The position numbers were made by a program, and so were the translations under genes. 64,000 bases of DNA from Chara braunii (Eukaryota; Streptophyta; Charophyceae; Charales; Characeae): positions 3,866,228 to 3,930,227 of the forward strand of contig BFEA01000066.1 in the NCBI GenBank assembly GCA_003427395.1. Direction: 5' to 3'. The notes below the pieces were generated by a model. The model ran no database searches. It saw only the letters and a program-made list of their open reading frames with translations, and was not told the origin of the DNA. Shown here piece by piece: positions 33,881-44,529 of the stretch (the first letter of the stretch is position 1; each line of letters opens with the position of its first letter).

Positions 33881-34885
33881 ATGTCGTCAAGACCTTCGAC
33901 AAGCGTCAACATGAGTCCCGAGACGCACATGCGCTTGAGTCCCGAGAAGCACATGCGCTTAGCAAAACCGTTTTCACCTTGTGCGAGATCGGTGCAGCAT
34001 CATGACGGTCAAACGTGGATCGACGAAGCAGCCAAGGAGGACTTCGACGACGACCCATGGATGACCGTCGTCCCGTACATGAACCGGCATCTCGACGAAT
34101 GGAACGATAATGATTGGAAGGCTATGGAGCGTGCCTGCCCTTGGGCAAGCCATTACAAGTTTGCCAACATGTTAGAGTTCAGGAGCCTCATTGCACTGCC
34201 TGATGGTGTCCTCCAGCGAAAGACCCTGGACGATAAGGGTAAACAGATCCGCTACCGTACCAGCTTCAGAAGTCGCCTCGACTGCGAGTACATCACATCT
34301 TCGCCACAAACTTCGGGAAGTTCGCAGAAGCAAGAGTTGGTGGACTGCGCTCGTCATTGTTCATTCTTGGAACACTACCCACCCCGTTGCCCAGGGACTT
34401 CTCCACAAGCTCTATCGTACTGTTGTGTGCGGTTGACGGATGACGGATGTCCTTTCGCCAGAGTGCTATGTTTGGCTTCTTCAAGCAAAAGTAGGAAACT
34501 TGTGGATGCGGTTGTGCTTGTATCACGCAACGAGATGGTGCTTTAGGGATCCAAGTTCAAGACGGTCATGTCTCGCCCAGATGTAGATGGACAGTCAGAC
34601 TTGGTGAGAGCAAGTCAGGTAAGAGTTTTTTTGTCATTGTGGCATGAGGTGGAAGAGAAAGTGTCTGAAATACGTGACTGTATAGGGAATTCCTTAGCAC
34701 GACGAGGAGGGTTTGTCAGGATGAAATACATGTCCGTGTTTTCGGAGACTGCAACGGTCCACGAACCGCAGAGCCACGTATATGGATCATCTATTAATGC
34801 CATGTATATCTTCGGTTCACGACCTCATCCGCGAGAAACCTTATATGTCACAAGGTCCATACGGGTTGTCAGACCTTGTGTTTAA
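33881..34885 (+). pseudogene. Unrecognised paralogue pair, gene 2
   Basis: One frame from ATG 33881 to TAA 34883, broken only by TAG 34544-34546. Gene 1 has Glu there (VVIEGSKF against VL-stop-GSKF), a GAG to TAG transversion. The N-terminus carries a small tandem repeat (SPETHMRL, SPEKHMRL). Conserved with gene 1: DDDPWMTVVPYM, ACPWASHYKFANMLEFRSLI, ALSYCCVRL, SKSRKLVDAVVLVSRNE, EVEEKVSEIRDCIGNSLARRG and VRMKYMSVFSE. The acceptor-like GATGTGTAG lies 10 nt upstream. Function unknown. Confidence 0.6.
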
Positions 34886-34889
34886 GGGA

Positions 34890-35480
34890 AAACATGTTAA
34901 AATACAATCTTGTGGAACATGATGTGCATGTGCATGTGCATGTGCACCTTGAAATGGTGGATATTGCAACTGTTTTCTCTCTCACCTCTATCTACTACTT
35001 CATACACGTTGTCTCTCGCACCTATAGCAATTATTGTCTCTCGCACCCTCTATCTACTACTTATTTTTTACTTCGAATGTTTTTCCGGAAACAACCCCTG
35101 TCTACTTTGCAATGTGCGGTTCAGTGATTTGAACGTTTTTCGCAACTCTGCGTGCGGTGTTTCCATCTGCGAAGGTGCAATGTTAGGAAAAAATTATGCA
35201 AGTTGCGAGTGTTTCCATCTCCACGTTGCAGTGACAAGAGTAAATTTTCTGAATGGATGTTATGTATCTTGTCCATGCAAAGAAATTGCACACCGATGAC
35301 CTTGCAAGTTTTTCGATGTCCGATGTTCATGCCAATGTCTTACAGTCCTATACATGCTCATGTTAAGGAGGGGATCGATGTTTGCGATGACAAGAGTGAA
35401 TGTTAGGAATCTATGTTATTGATTTGTCCATGCAAATGACAAGCCAGCATCCGTATTGTATCACCGCGCTGATGGTGTNC
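34890..35480 (-). repeat. Right subterminal module of element A, TTTAATATGG type
   Basis: 35280-35478 is the reverse complement of 62750-62910 (GGGATCGATGTTTGC.GTGACAAGAGTGAATGTTA and ATGACAAGCCAGC.TCC). A single N at 35479 marks an assembly join. No gene was recognised in 34890-35480. Confidence 0.75.
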
Positions 35481-35817
35481 GTTCATGTTGTCCATCTAAA
35501 TGAGAGTTCACTCCGACTTGTGGTGTGTACCTCGAGCAATCCGCTAGTTGTCAATGCAAATGCCCAAGAACTGATAACCTGCGGGATCTGGAGTTCAATT
35601 CTGTTTCTTGAGTGCGAAACTCTGCTCGAAACAGATCCAAATCCAACAGGAAGTCCCACCACAGACCAAGGTTCCCTTAGAGTGCGTGACCATCCGCACA
35701 GACAGCCAACGACTGTTTGACACTTGTTAAAGGTGCTTAGTCACCAAACCGATATCTGCGAATTGATTCGCTATTCAGCTAGTATCTATCAATGCCTTTC
35801 CAGGTTAAAGCAAGGAG

Positions 35818-35862
<45 letters not shown>

Positions 35863-37270
35863 GAACAATGCTATTGGCAATCGGCATCGAGAGCGAACGA
35901 CTGTTTGCCACTTCCTTAAGGTGCTCTCTCGAACACCACTAACTCCCGAATCATTTGGTGTTCAACTACTATCTGTCAACCGAAGAAGGAGGTCCTTCCG
36001 GGAAGATAAATGGTGGACACATTTGTGGTACTGACTGGTTGCGGGTTCAAGTTGCCAAATGCCGTGCACCAGGCTGGGTGTTCCGCCCGACCACAGTTGA
36101 CAGGTTCAGTCCATGAACTTGCAAGGTGTCGGGCGTCGGACCCCTGACCTTTTATGGAAAACAGACACCACATACCCAACACGATGCCCTTTTGAATCGT
36201 GGACTGTCTGTCACAGCAACACTAAGCCAGTGGTGTGCGTTCATGTTGTCCATCTAAATGAGAGTTCACTCCGACTTGTGGTGTGTACCCCGAGAACACC
36301 ACAATCAATGTCCAAGAACTGCTAACCTGCGGGATCTGAAGTTCAATTCTGTTTCTTGAGTGCGAAACTCTGTTCGAAACAGATCCAAATCCAACAGGAA
36401 GTCCCGCCACAGACCATCAAACCTTCCCCCGGTGGCGGACTTCAGCATCCAGGACTGCCCAGCAACTGTTAACCTGCGGCAAGCAAATCCACACCCACCA
36501 TCAAGGTTCCCTTAAGTGCGTGGCCATCCGCACGATATCTGCCCAGCAACTGCTAACCTGCGGCAAGCAAATTCACAAATTCCACACCCAGCATCAAGGT
36601 TCCCTTAGAGTGCGCGGCCATCCACACGATATCTGCCCAGCAACTGCTAACCTGTGGCAAACAAATCCACACCCAGCATCAAGGTTCCCTTAGAGTGCAT
36701 GGCCATCTGCACGATTGTTTGACACTTGTTGAAGGTGCTCAGTCACCAAACCGATATCTGCTCTGTCAATGTCTTTCCGGGTTAAAGCAAGGAGCTCTCT
36801 CTCTCTCTCTCTCTCTCTCGACCCAGAATCAGATCTCGCATCAAGATTCCTTAAGAGTGCTAATGACAATCCACACAAACAACCAATGACTCTTTCACAC
36901 TTCTTCAAGTTGCTCGAGCGCCAAACAGATCAGAAACCAGCATCAAGGCCCCCTAGCAGTGCTATTGGCAATTGGCATCGAGAGCGAACAACTGTTTGCC
37001 ACTTCCTTAACGTGCTCTGTCGAACACCACTAACTCCCGAATCATTCGGTGTTCAACTACTATTTGTCAACCGAAGAAGGAGGTCCTTCCGGGAAGATAA
37101 ATGGTGGATATATTTGTTGCAGGGGTACTGACGGGCAACTTACCAAATGTCGTGCACCAGGGTGGGTGTTCCGCCCGACCACAGTTGATAGGTTCAGTCC
37201 ATCAACTTGCAAGGTGTTGGGCGCCGGACCCCTGACCTTTTATGGAAAACAGCCTCTGCCCATTCTTACA
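35480..37270 (-). repeat. Right subterminal repeats of element A
   Basis: Repeated blocks with CTGCTAACCTGCGG, GAAACAGATCCAAATCCAACAGGAAGTCC and TTCAATTCTGTTTCTTGAGTGCGAAACTCTG. They are reverse complements of the series at 61980-62640. Internal near-copies (35480-36060 and 36230-37140) and CT microsatellites at 35821-35860 and 36795-36819 are included. No gene. Confidence 0.75.
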
Positions 37271-37445
37271 CTGAGGTGTTAATTCGCATTTGATAACGAC
37301 TATTCATGTATGAAGGGCTCAAAATGCCCCACCGCAATATTTGCCTTGTCAACACCTCATGTACTGAACATTTATCCTCACTTAAAGTGTCGCATAATGC
37401 CCTATTGAGCCATGTACTGAGTGTTTATTCGCAGTCGAAATAGTT

Positions 37446-37486
37446 CATCTTTTGACAAAAAGTTCATTTTTTACGAAATGCGTATT
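37446..37486 (-). repeat. Element A right terminal inverted repeat
   Basis: The minus strand reads AATACGCATTTCGT, AAAAAATGAAC, then T-rich. Homology to element B continues inward for about 210 bp (GGCATTATGCG.CACTTTAAGTGAGGATA, GTACATGAATAGTCGTTAT). Confidence 0.85.
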
Positions 37487-37490
37487 GTGT
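37487..37490. repeat. Target-site duplication GTGT, right copy
   Basis: Immediately outside the right end; equal to 5871-5874. Confidence 0.75.
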
Positions 37491-38795
37491 GTCTGATGAC
37501 GAATGTCAAAATCCATGCTCTGCAACACGGTAGCCCATCGTCCGATCATACCCGAGTAATCCTTCGACTTCTTCAGAGCCAACAACGGTTCGTGATCGGT
37601 CACCAACATGAACTTCCGACCATATAAATAAGCTCGGAAGTGACTGATTCGTCACAAAGCCGCATAGCATTCTCCCGTTGGAGTGGACTTTTTCCTCTTA
37701 CAGGAAGGGACCGATTTGGACGCATACTCCACCACGTGTTCCAAGCCATCAGGTCCCACCTGGGCTAAGATCGCTGAGATCGCCTCGGGCTGCCAATCGG
37801 TGATGAGAACAAAAGGTTTTTCAAGGTCCGGTCTTATGAGGACCGGGGCCGAGATCAGAGCCGCCTTTAGTTCTTCAAAAGCCTGATCAGACTGCGGGGT
37901 CCAGATCAACGGCTTTTTTTCAGCAAGTTAGTGAGTGGTCCTGCGATTGCTGCAAATCCCTTTATAAACCTTCAATAGTACGACGCCAGTCCCAAAAAGA
38001 CGTGTACTTGTCTTACTGACGTCGGCACCGGTGCGTTTTGTACGGCTGCTACTTTCTGCGGTTCCGGTTGCAACCCCTTGTTCGTAACCACGTGGCCGAG
38101 AAAGGAAATCTCAGTGAGAAAAACTGACATTTCTCGAGAGCCACTTTGAATCCCTCGTCCTTTAGAGCCTGCAACGCCCACTCAATGTGTTGTACATGCC
38201 CTGCATAGGAGCTCAAATAGACGAAGATATCATCCATATATACTATCACACAGTAATTGATAATGTTCTGAACTAACTTCGTTTTTCACACCAAGTTATG
38301 GAAGGTCATATTCATCACGCGCTGAAACGTGGCTGGGGGATCGCAAATTTCCATCGGGCATTGAATTTATTACCAAGTCCCCTCGAAAAGAACGATAGCC
38401 GTCGAACAATCTTCCTTTCGGACGAGGAGATGGTGGAATCTGTGGCGAACATCAAACTTACTGAAAAATCGAGCACCACCAATAGCATCCAATAAATCAT
38501 CAATGCAGGGGAGGGGATACACATCCTTAATCGTGATGTCATTCAACTTTCGGTAATCAATACATATACGAATACCTCTCGCCTTTTTTCGTACGATCAC
38601 CACAGGAAAGGACCATGGTCTGACGGTGGGTTCAATCCATCCATTAGCTTCAAACTCCTTTACTCTTTGGAACGCGGCCAGTCGTTGCGCTGGAGAGTAC
38701 CTATAGGAAGCGCAACTAATCGGTGGATGATCCCCTATGAGGATCGCGTGTTCAATCACGCTTGACAACCCAATATCGGAATCGTGCATACTCAA
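37491..38795 (-). pseudogene. G1 reverse transcriptase and RNase H, broken
   Basis: RT copies element RNA into DNA; RNase H removes the RNA strand. In order on the minus strand: RICIDYRKLNDITIKDVYPLP, FFSKFDV(R) (finger/palm, 38795-38370), PATFQRVMNMTF, the intact catalytic YMDD (38249-38230), the thumb region GHVVTNKGLQPEP.KVAAV and VHVFLGLASYY, then FEELKAALISAPVL, RNase H FVLITDWQPEAISAILAQ and FMLVTDHEPLLAL. Damage: stops after GTW (38370) and in NLV, a frameshift near 38110, and TGA 37652-37654 in YAAL-stop-RISHFR, a conserved Trp position. The gene is cut at 37490 by element A and resumes at 5870. Confidence 0.9.
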
Positions 38796-38989
38796 CCCTC
38801 AACATATCCATGCAACACATCAATCAAAGACTTGCAAATTTATCTGGGAACGTGGCCGCGTAAGGTGATTGTCGGTTGCTCGAAAATGTCAAGTCGTATG
38901 TCGATCCGATCTGGTCCTATTGGTCACTTTCCTTCTACACTGCAGAATATGGAGCTACTGGTTCGGACCGAAAAAACGGTAGCAAGCAT

Positions 38990-39519
38990 CTATGACTCGG
39001 CCGAGCTAATCATTTTGGATTCCTTAGTTTCAGCATCGGTCTCGGGGTCAGTGGTGCTTGCTGCGATTTCCAACCCAGTTATCTCAGTCATTTCCTGCAT
39101 CAGATTGGGAACATTATTGACCGGGGCTTCGGCTTCTTGCCTAATTAGTGCGATCACATCACCTATCGTGAGCAATGGTCTGTCTGGGGAGACGAAAAAA
39201 GCTAGGTACTGATCCATTTGTTGATATCTTGCGGACGGGTTTTTAACACAAACCATGCAGCATCCTCACTGACTTCACCGAACCTTGCTAGAAACGCTCT
39301 CTTGAATGTATCCCAATCTACCCACCTATGCCTTCTAAACCAATCATGCGCGGTGTTTTGGAGAAGCAGGGTGATGATACGAGGGAGGTCCTCCGCGCCA
39401 TATCCCTGAGCTTGCACGACTTCAAGCCATGCCTTGGGATGGGTATGGTTGGGATAAAACGGGAAGGTGGCGGGGATGCTTACCATCACCCGAGGAGCCG
39501 CTTTATTAGCGTCGACCAT
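38990..39519 (-). pseudogene. G1 Gag (capsid region), frameshifted
   Basis: Retrotransposon Gag, which forms the particle. From ATG 39519: FPFYPNHTHPKAWLEVVQ, DLPRIITLLLQNTAHDWFRR, WDTFKRAFLARFGE. This is the usual Ty3/gypsy capsid pattern (W.DTF...F...F). Near 39250 the sensible sequence moves to the next frame (ARYQQMDQYLAFFVSP, DVIALIRQEAEAP). No zinc knuckle is visible. The protease expected between Gag and RT (38990-38795) is not recognisable. Upstream (40175-39600) is a plausible leader or N-terminal extension (CSDCRRFERYRAKGF...) without a clear ATG. Confidence 0.75.
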
Positions 39520-39599
39520 GGTTATCTCAGGTCGGGTTTCCGCGGACCTTTGTGGAGTGACGGGAGGACTCAGACGATTGGATCGGGTGGCTGATCTTC

Positions 39600-40300
39600 C
39601 TCTCGCCAGCTCATTTTACTAATGCCAGAACCGACACATGTCGACTCCGATACCAACCTCACTCCTTGCGATGCTTCCCGATCGGAGTGCTTTGGTTCGC
39701 GGAAGGGCCCCAAGAAGGCAGCGAAGATGGGGTGTGCCAAGGATTTTTGGAAGAATTGAGTGTGAGGGTATGTTGGTATGACCTTAGTAAGGAGGAGGTC
39801 CGTCGCCACGCGGGTTTAAGGGAGAAAAAGGTGCGCGCGGGACTCGCGCCTATGGGAAATTCAATCCAAAAAGTATCGTTGAACTTAGCAGCGAGCCGTC
39901 GCTCTTCGTTTCACGTGAAAAGGGGCGGGTATACACGTGGAATCCCGTTTACGAATGAGGTCTCGTCGGCGCTCAGTACACAACTCTGAATCTGACGTGG
40001 AGGGTTTCAATCGAGCAGCCCTCTCCTTGTGCTTGTCTTCGCCACGTGTGCGGTAGTGAAAACCCTTGGCTCGGTAGCGCTCGAAGCGGCGACAATCGCT
40101 GCATAGAGTGTTAGGCCAATGAGGCTCCACCGTCGTCCACAGGACAACGATCAACTCATTAAATGGCAACGACAATGAATAGGGCAGAAAATGCGTACCA
40201 ACAATAACAAATCTTGCACTGATGAATCCCGAACACCGGGTTTCGGGAGGAAAGTAGTAGCGCCCGCCGATCTTAGCGACCGCTTCTCGTACATCTCACT
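39600..40300 (-). other. G1 leader between 5' LTR and gag
   Basis: Overlapping short ORFs with basic, Arg-rich translations, one with CSDC. It is probably untranslated leader or a decayed Gag N-terminus. No primer-binding site complementary to a known tRNA end was identified. Confidence 0.4.
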
Positions 40301-40307
40301 CTCATAC

Positions 40308-41935
40308 ACATATATTTTCCTCATTGTACGAGAAAGGATGCCGCAGGGGTACGTGAAGTTGGCGCCCGGTCGGGTTGGGGCCGTCAGTCCACATGGCAAC
40401 AAAGCAAAAATCCTTTCTAATCGTGCATCATCCGTTCGACACTTTAAGTAGCCAGATCATCCATTCGATTAGCCAATCATCATCTCAGCCATCTTACAAC
40501 AAGCTCTCTAATACTCCCCACTGCATGCGCACGTCAAAGTGAAAGAAGCAAAATCATTGCAATCCATTCATTGTAATAAAACATAACAGAAGGAGAGAGT
40601 GAGGGAGAATAGACGTGGATCAGAGGGGGGGAAAGGGTACAGAGCAGTCACTGAATGGCCAACGATCTTGTCAAGGGAAATTCCGACTTGGAAGCCGATT
40701 GATTAGAACTCACGCTTGAAGGACAGAAAAAAGAGAGGCGCTTCCACCATAAGATTTCGCCATGGCCCAGATCATGCATTCCCTCAACTCTCGATTCGAA
40801 CCTCTCATAAGCACTGACGATCCCGGTCGTCATGTGCTAATCCACCTTAGCGATCGGCACCCCGCCAACTTAGTCTCTGCACTGTCTGGCCCGGATCCCA
40901 TAATCCGGTGGATGATCTAGCGCACAGACAACAAGACTAAAGTCATCTCGTCAGGATCCTTCGACTCACTCTTCACACACACCCTCTAGACACTGCTTCC
41001 CAGAAGTTGGCAGATGAGTTGAGAGAGAGCTTTTCGGGAGCCCTTGCGGAATTTATAGTCGTGGAAAAGGAGATAGACGCTAGGAAGGGTTAATACTTAG
41101 GTAGGAAGGGGTAAGGGGAAGTTCGGGGATAATCGCCCGTCGAAAGCCATGTCGATCCTTCAGCCCCCAGTTGTGGCCAATCAGAATCGTCGTGCATTAG
41201 GAATTTCCTTCTTTATACGTCTCCTAAGCTAGAGGGAAGAAAGAGGGAGTCGACAGAGTATTTCAGCGCGAGGATTAGAGTGGGAAGGAGAAAAGCGAGA
41301 GGGATAGTGTGGAACGAAACCAAGATTTAGACAATCAAGAAAAAGAAAAAAGTGCGCAAGGCAAAGAAGAGATGGAAAACGGTTACACAAAAAGAAGGAG
41401 AGTGAGCGCAAAGAAGAGAGTGTCGAAGCTAGCGAGGGAAGCGGGGAGGGGAGGTTCGCATGCATGGCGCCGACGCAAGGGCAAAAAGGGCACCGAAACA
41501 GTTACGACTAATTCAAAATCGACAAGTATCATATCTGCGTGTAGAGCGAGCGTGGGAAAAAGTCCTATACCTATTCAGATTCCTACGAGAATTCCCGGAG
41601 TTTTCCAAGACGAAGTCGAGAACATTCATGCACAAGAAAGGAGCCGTTAGGTTTCACTCATTCCAGAATTCCTAAATGTCGACCCAAATTCCTAGCGCAC
41701 TCGCTAAGGCACACCTAATTCCCACGCATTCCCGAATTGCAAAAGACGAAATTCTCAAAACCGATCAAAAAATAACGAAGGTCCTGAGAAGGACGGACCT
41801 CCCTGATTACGAACAATGTACATTAATTTATGGAAATACAAAAAAAAGGCCCTGTCGGCCTGTTTGCAAGACACCAAAATTCAAAAAAGAGAAGGGGGGG
41901 GCAGGGGGGGAGGGAGGGATTGGAAGATGGCACAG
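40308..41935 (-). repeat. LTR of Ty3/gypsy element G1 (5' LTR copy)
   Basis: Direct copy of 121-1760. In this copy the G-run is short and the CACATGGCAACAAAGC segment is preserved. Both copies carry many substitutions, so the element is old. Confidence 0.7.
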
Positions 41936-41959
41936 GTCCTGAAACTGGCGCGTAACACA

Positions 41960-42550
41960 CATGCCCCTTCACGTTCGCGCGAATAGTTCCCGAACATGTT
42001 CCCCCCCCGAACATGTTCGGGCGAACAAAATTTTTTTTCGTAAAAAAAAGAGAACAAATTTCGATTTTTGATTTTTGACTCAGGATTGGCTACGAATTTG
42101 AACAAAACTCCAAAGCAAAAGTTGCTTGTATTATTATTTTACATAACATATATTTGTTCCAAAAGTTTATGAGAACTTCTATTTTTTTTTATAAATATAT
42201 ATATTTTTTTAGAGTTTCGAGGGTTTTGGGTGTTTGTTCGAGTTCGCCTCCGAACGCGAACACGGTACTACGTAGGTTGAAACTTGGCATGCTAGAAAAA
42301 GAAAGAAAAATAAAAGAAAAATAAAAGAAAAAAACGAAAGAAATGAGGTGGAATGAGACAAAAGAGGATGAGAGGGAGTGAGTAAGTTGGTTGTAAGTAA
42401 GGAGTGTGTGGCGGAGCCACCGGGTGAAGTGTTCCACCTGGGATAGAGATGGAGATAAAGGATGAGGATGGAGCACGATGGCACAACGTAGCTCCCACGC
42501 AGACTCCAACGCACGTACTCCAAACTGTGTGAATGTAGAATGATCCAAAG
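41960..42550. other. No gene; GTTCGGGCGAAC motifs
   Basis: GAACATGTTCGGGCGAAC-type sequences (41990-42028) and GTTCGCCTCC.AACGCG.ACACGGT.CTACG (42242-42278) also occur at 60-115 beside the other LTR. AT-rich, A-run-rich sequence lies between them. This may be another fragmented repeat next to the LTR. Confidence 0.4.
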
Positions 42551-43780
42551 TACAGCTGACCGGGGTATACCCAGCGGACTGACTGGACTGGACTGGATTG
42601 ACTGGTACCGACAAAGGTACCGGCCTGGACTGGACTACCCCGAATACAACAAAGGCCTGTGAGAACAGGCCAAGGGGCTGGTCTCACGGGCCAACCAGAC
42701 GTCCGCTACACGATCCTCGACTTGTGATGGATCGCTTAGATACAAGCACGTTTCCGCCAAAAAGCGGAACTCTACCAAAGAAAAGCTCCATGTTGAGTCC
42801 ATGCGATGCAACCTAGGCTAGAAAATGTCACAAAAGAAGCAATGTCACAGCTAACAGCCTAAGTGAAAGCAAAAAGCAACTAACTACTATACATGTCATA
42901 TGAAAGCAGAAAGTAATGACAACTAAATCCTATAATGTTGGAGGCAGTAGCCTCAATCTGGAAACAACTGACTAGTGTATAAGTCCTAAGAACAACCAAA
43001 GCAAAGACAACTAAATCCTAGAAATGTGAGAGGCAGAGACCTCAGTCTGAGAGCAACAAAACAATAACAAGACAACCATATGTCACAGGAGGGGTGTGGC
43101 AAATCACGGGGTGGGATGGTCTCTGAGGGTGGCAAATGCAACCTAGGGGTCGATAACTCCTAAGGGCATCCATACATAAAGACAGAGAGACACATGTCAT
43201 CAGGCTCAATGAGGGTAGGGAACTGAGAGCGAACAGAACCAATGACCCTAAGAGATAGACCGTCAGGGTGGGTAATGCTCGACTGACGGGGTGACCACTA
43301 TGTAGGGTCGACCATGCAGGGGAATAAGGGAGCCTGGTGTACTGGACGAGCCTAGATGAAGCATGCAAGGATGCCTAACTAGGGCGTGAGGGCCGGCAGA
43401 GGGTAGAAAAAGTGATGGGTAAGGGAATCATGCAAATGACTCCTAAGGTGAGAGAAGTCGGAGCTAGATCCGTAAGCTGGGAAACCATGGTAACGCTACG
43501 GTCCCAATGCCTATGCGTATACCAAGGGAGAGCCCAACTCAAAGGACCGGGCTAATGGAGACCATCAGGCGACACAACCAGCACTGTACAAGGTTAAGTG
43601 GGAAGAGAGTGACGACGTCTGAAGTAGGCAGAGCTGATCGTGACGAAGACCGTGGACCTGCCAATAACGTTCATGAAGAGAAGTCTAGAATGCCACCCAG
43701 CAAGAGTCGTAACGTCGATGAGCCGAAGTAGCAAAACTGGAGTGGATGGAGTACTGAGAAGTCCAAGACATGGGAAGATA
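42550..43780. other. G2 3' flank, no gene recognised
   Basis: Repeated GACTGGACTGGACTGG (about 42575-42640) and two related CAACTAA.T.CTA blocks (42870-43050). It probably includes the 3' untranslated region of G2, but I could not define an LTR. Confidence 0.35.
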
Positions 43781-43788
43781 AGTCAGAG

Positions 43789-44500
43789 TCAATCGTCGTA
43801 TCGAGCAGGACGACGACGAGTGCGCTGTGGACGCTCAAAAGCATCCGGCTGCTGCTGAAGGTCTGCCTCAGATGGACCAGGCTCGACTTCAGCAGTCTCC
43901 TTACCTGAGGGAGAAGGAAGAGGGTCAGTGGGCTTAGGAGGAGCAGTCAACCCAGCACGACGAGCACGGTTATTCGCACGCACCAACATGCGAGCGTGCT
44001 GCGAGTGCTTGAGGAGCTCCCAAGTAGCCTCCTCATCAGGGTAACCCTTCCAACGTACGAGATACTTGACGTAAGGAGGGTTGCCCTTGGTGACTCGACG
44101 ACCAATGATGTCTGAAACGAGGAAGTCCTGGTGGTCGTCCACCATGATGGGTGGAGGGCGCTCGTATGGTCGTCTAGCGAAACGCTCAGGCGAACTGCGG
44201 TAGGAACGGAATAACGAGACGTGGTAGACATCGTGCACACGAGCCTGGTGTAGGTAGTCAGGCCGCTTCACATCGAAGTTGACCGGGCTAGATGTCGTAT
44301 CAGAATCGACGGCTTGGAGAATGCAGCATGGGCCAAAGAAGCGACGCTAGAACTTGCGAAGCATGTCCCCTTCGAGCTGTAAGTGACGGATGTCGACAAG
44401 CACATCATCACCGACTTTGAATGGATGATCCATCCTCGATTCGTTCGCACGTGCGGCCATGCGAGTTTGGGAAGCGACTATGTGCTCATGCGAGGTCTTC
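43789..44500 (-). pseudogene. G2 integrase C-terminus with chromodomain
   Basis: The last part of a chromovirus-type Ty3/gypsy polyprotein. SQTRMAARANESR, PFKVGDDVLVDIRHL and VHDVYHVSLFRSY are the integrase C-terminal domain. A chromodomain follows at 44127-43978 (DFLVSDIIGRR, YVKYLVRWKGYPDEEATWE), which in this family directs insertion to marked chromatin. A basic/acidic tail ends at TAG 43789. An in-frame TAG lies in RKF-stop-RRFFGP (about 44348). The zinc finger and DDE core are absent: the sequence joins directly to the RT thumb near 44530, an internal deletion. Confidence 0.85.
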
Positions 44501-44529
44501 ATGATCTACGTCATGTGTGCAACATATTC

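Larger units (their letters stand above)
5875..37486. mobile_element. Giant DNA transposon (element A), 31.6 kb
   Basis: The ends are inverted copies of one sequence: AATACACATTTCGT then TAAAAGTGAACC on the left, AATACGCATTTCGT then AAAAAATGAAC on the right (minus strand). It is flanked by GTGT. Insertion is inside the pol gene of retroelement G1: RNase H ending DFDIRHQTH on the right, and EKHGNADGLTR resuming on the left in the same frame once one GTGT is removed. The interior holds at least ten gene remnants, internal 275-bp repeats in inverted blocks, satellites and a reiterated 22-bp palindrome. The end of a second copy lies at 61531. I do not know a described superfamily with this end sequence and content. 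Confidence 0.8.
37487..41960 (-). mobile_element. Ty3/gypsy element G1, 5' half
   Basis: LTR (40308-41935), gag, RT and RNase H on the minus strand. Together with 121-5874 it forms one element of about 10.2 kb before element A inserted. Confidence 0.8.

Noticed and set aside
22580-34885. Reassigned stop codons (alternative genetic code) to explain frames with many in-frame stops
   Set aside because: Paralogues show TAG standing for Trp, Gln and Glu, and TGA for Trp and Arg. No single reassignment explains this, and frameshifts also occur in the same genes.
40350-40375. TGGCGCCCGGTCGGG as a retroviral-type primer-binding site
   Set aside because: It lies inside the sequence shared by both LTR copies and on the strand opposite to the gag-pol genes, so it is not adjacent to an LTR edge.
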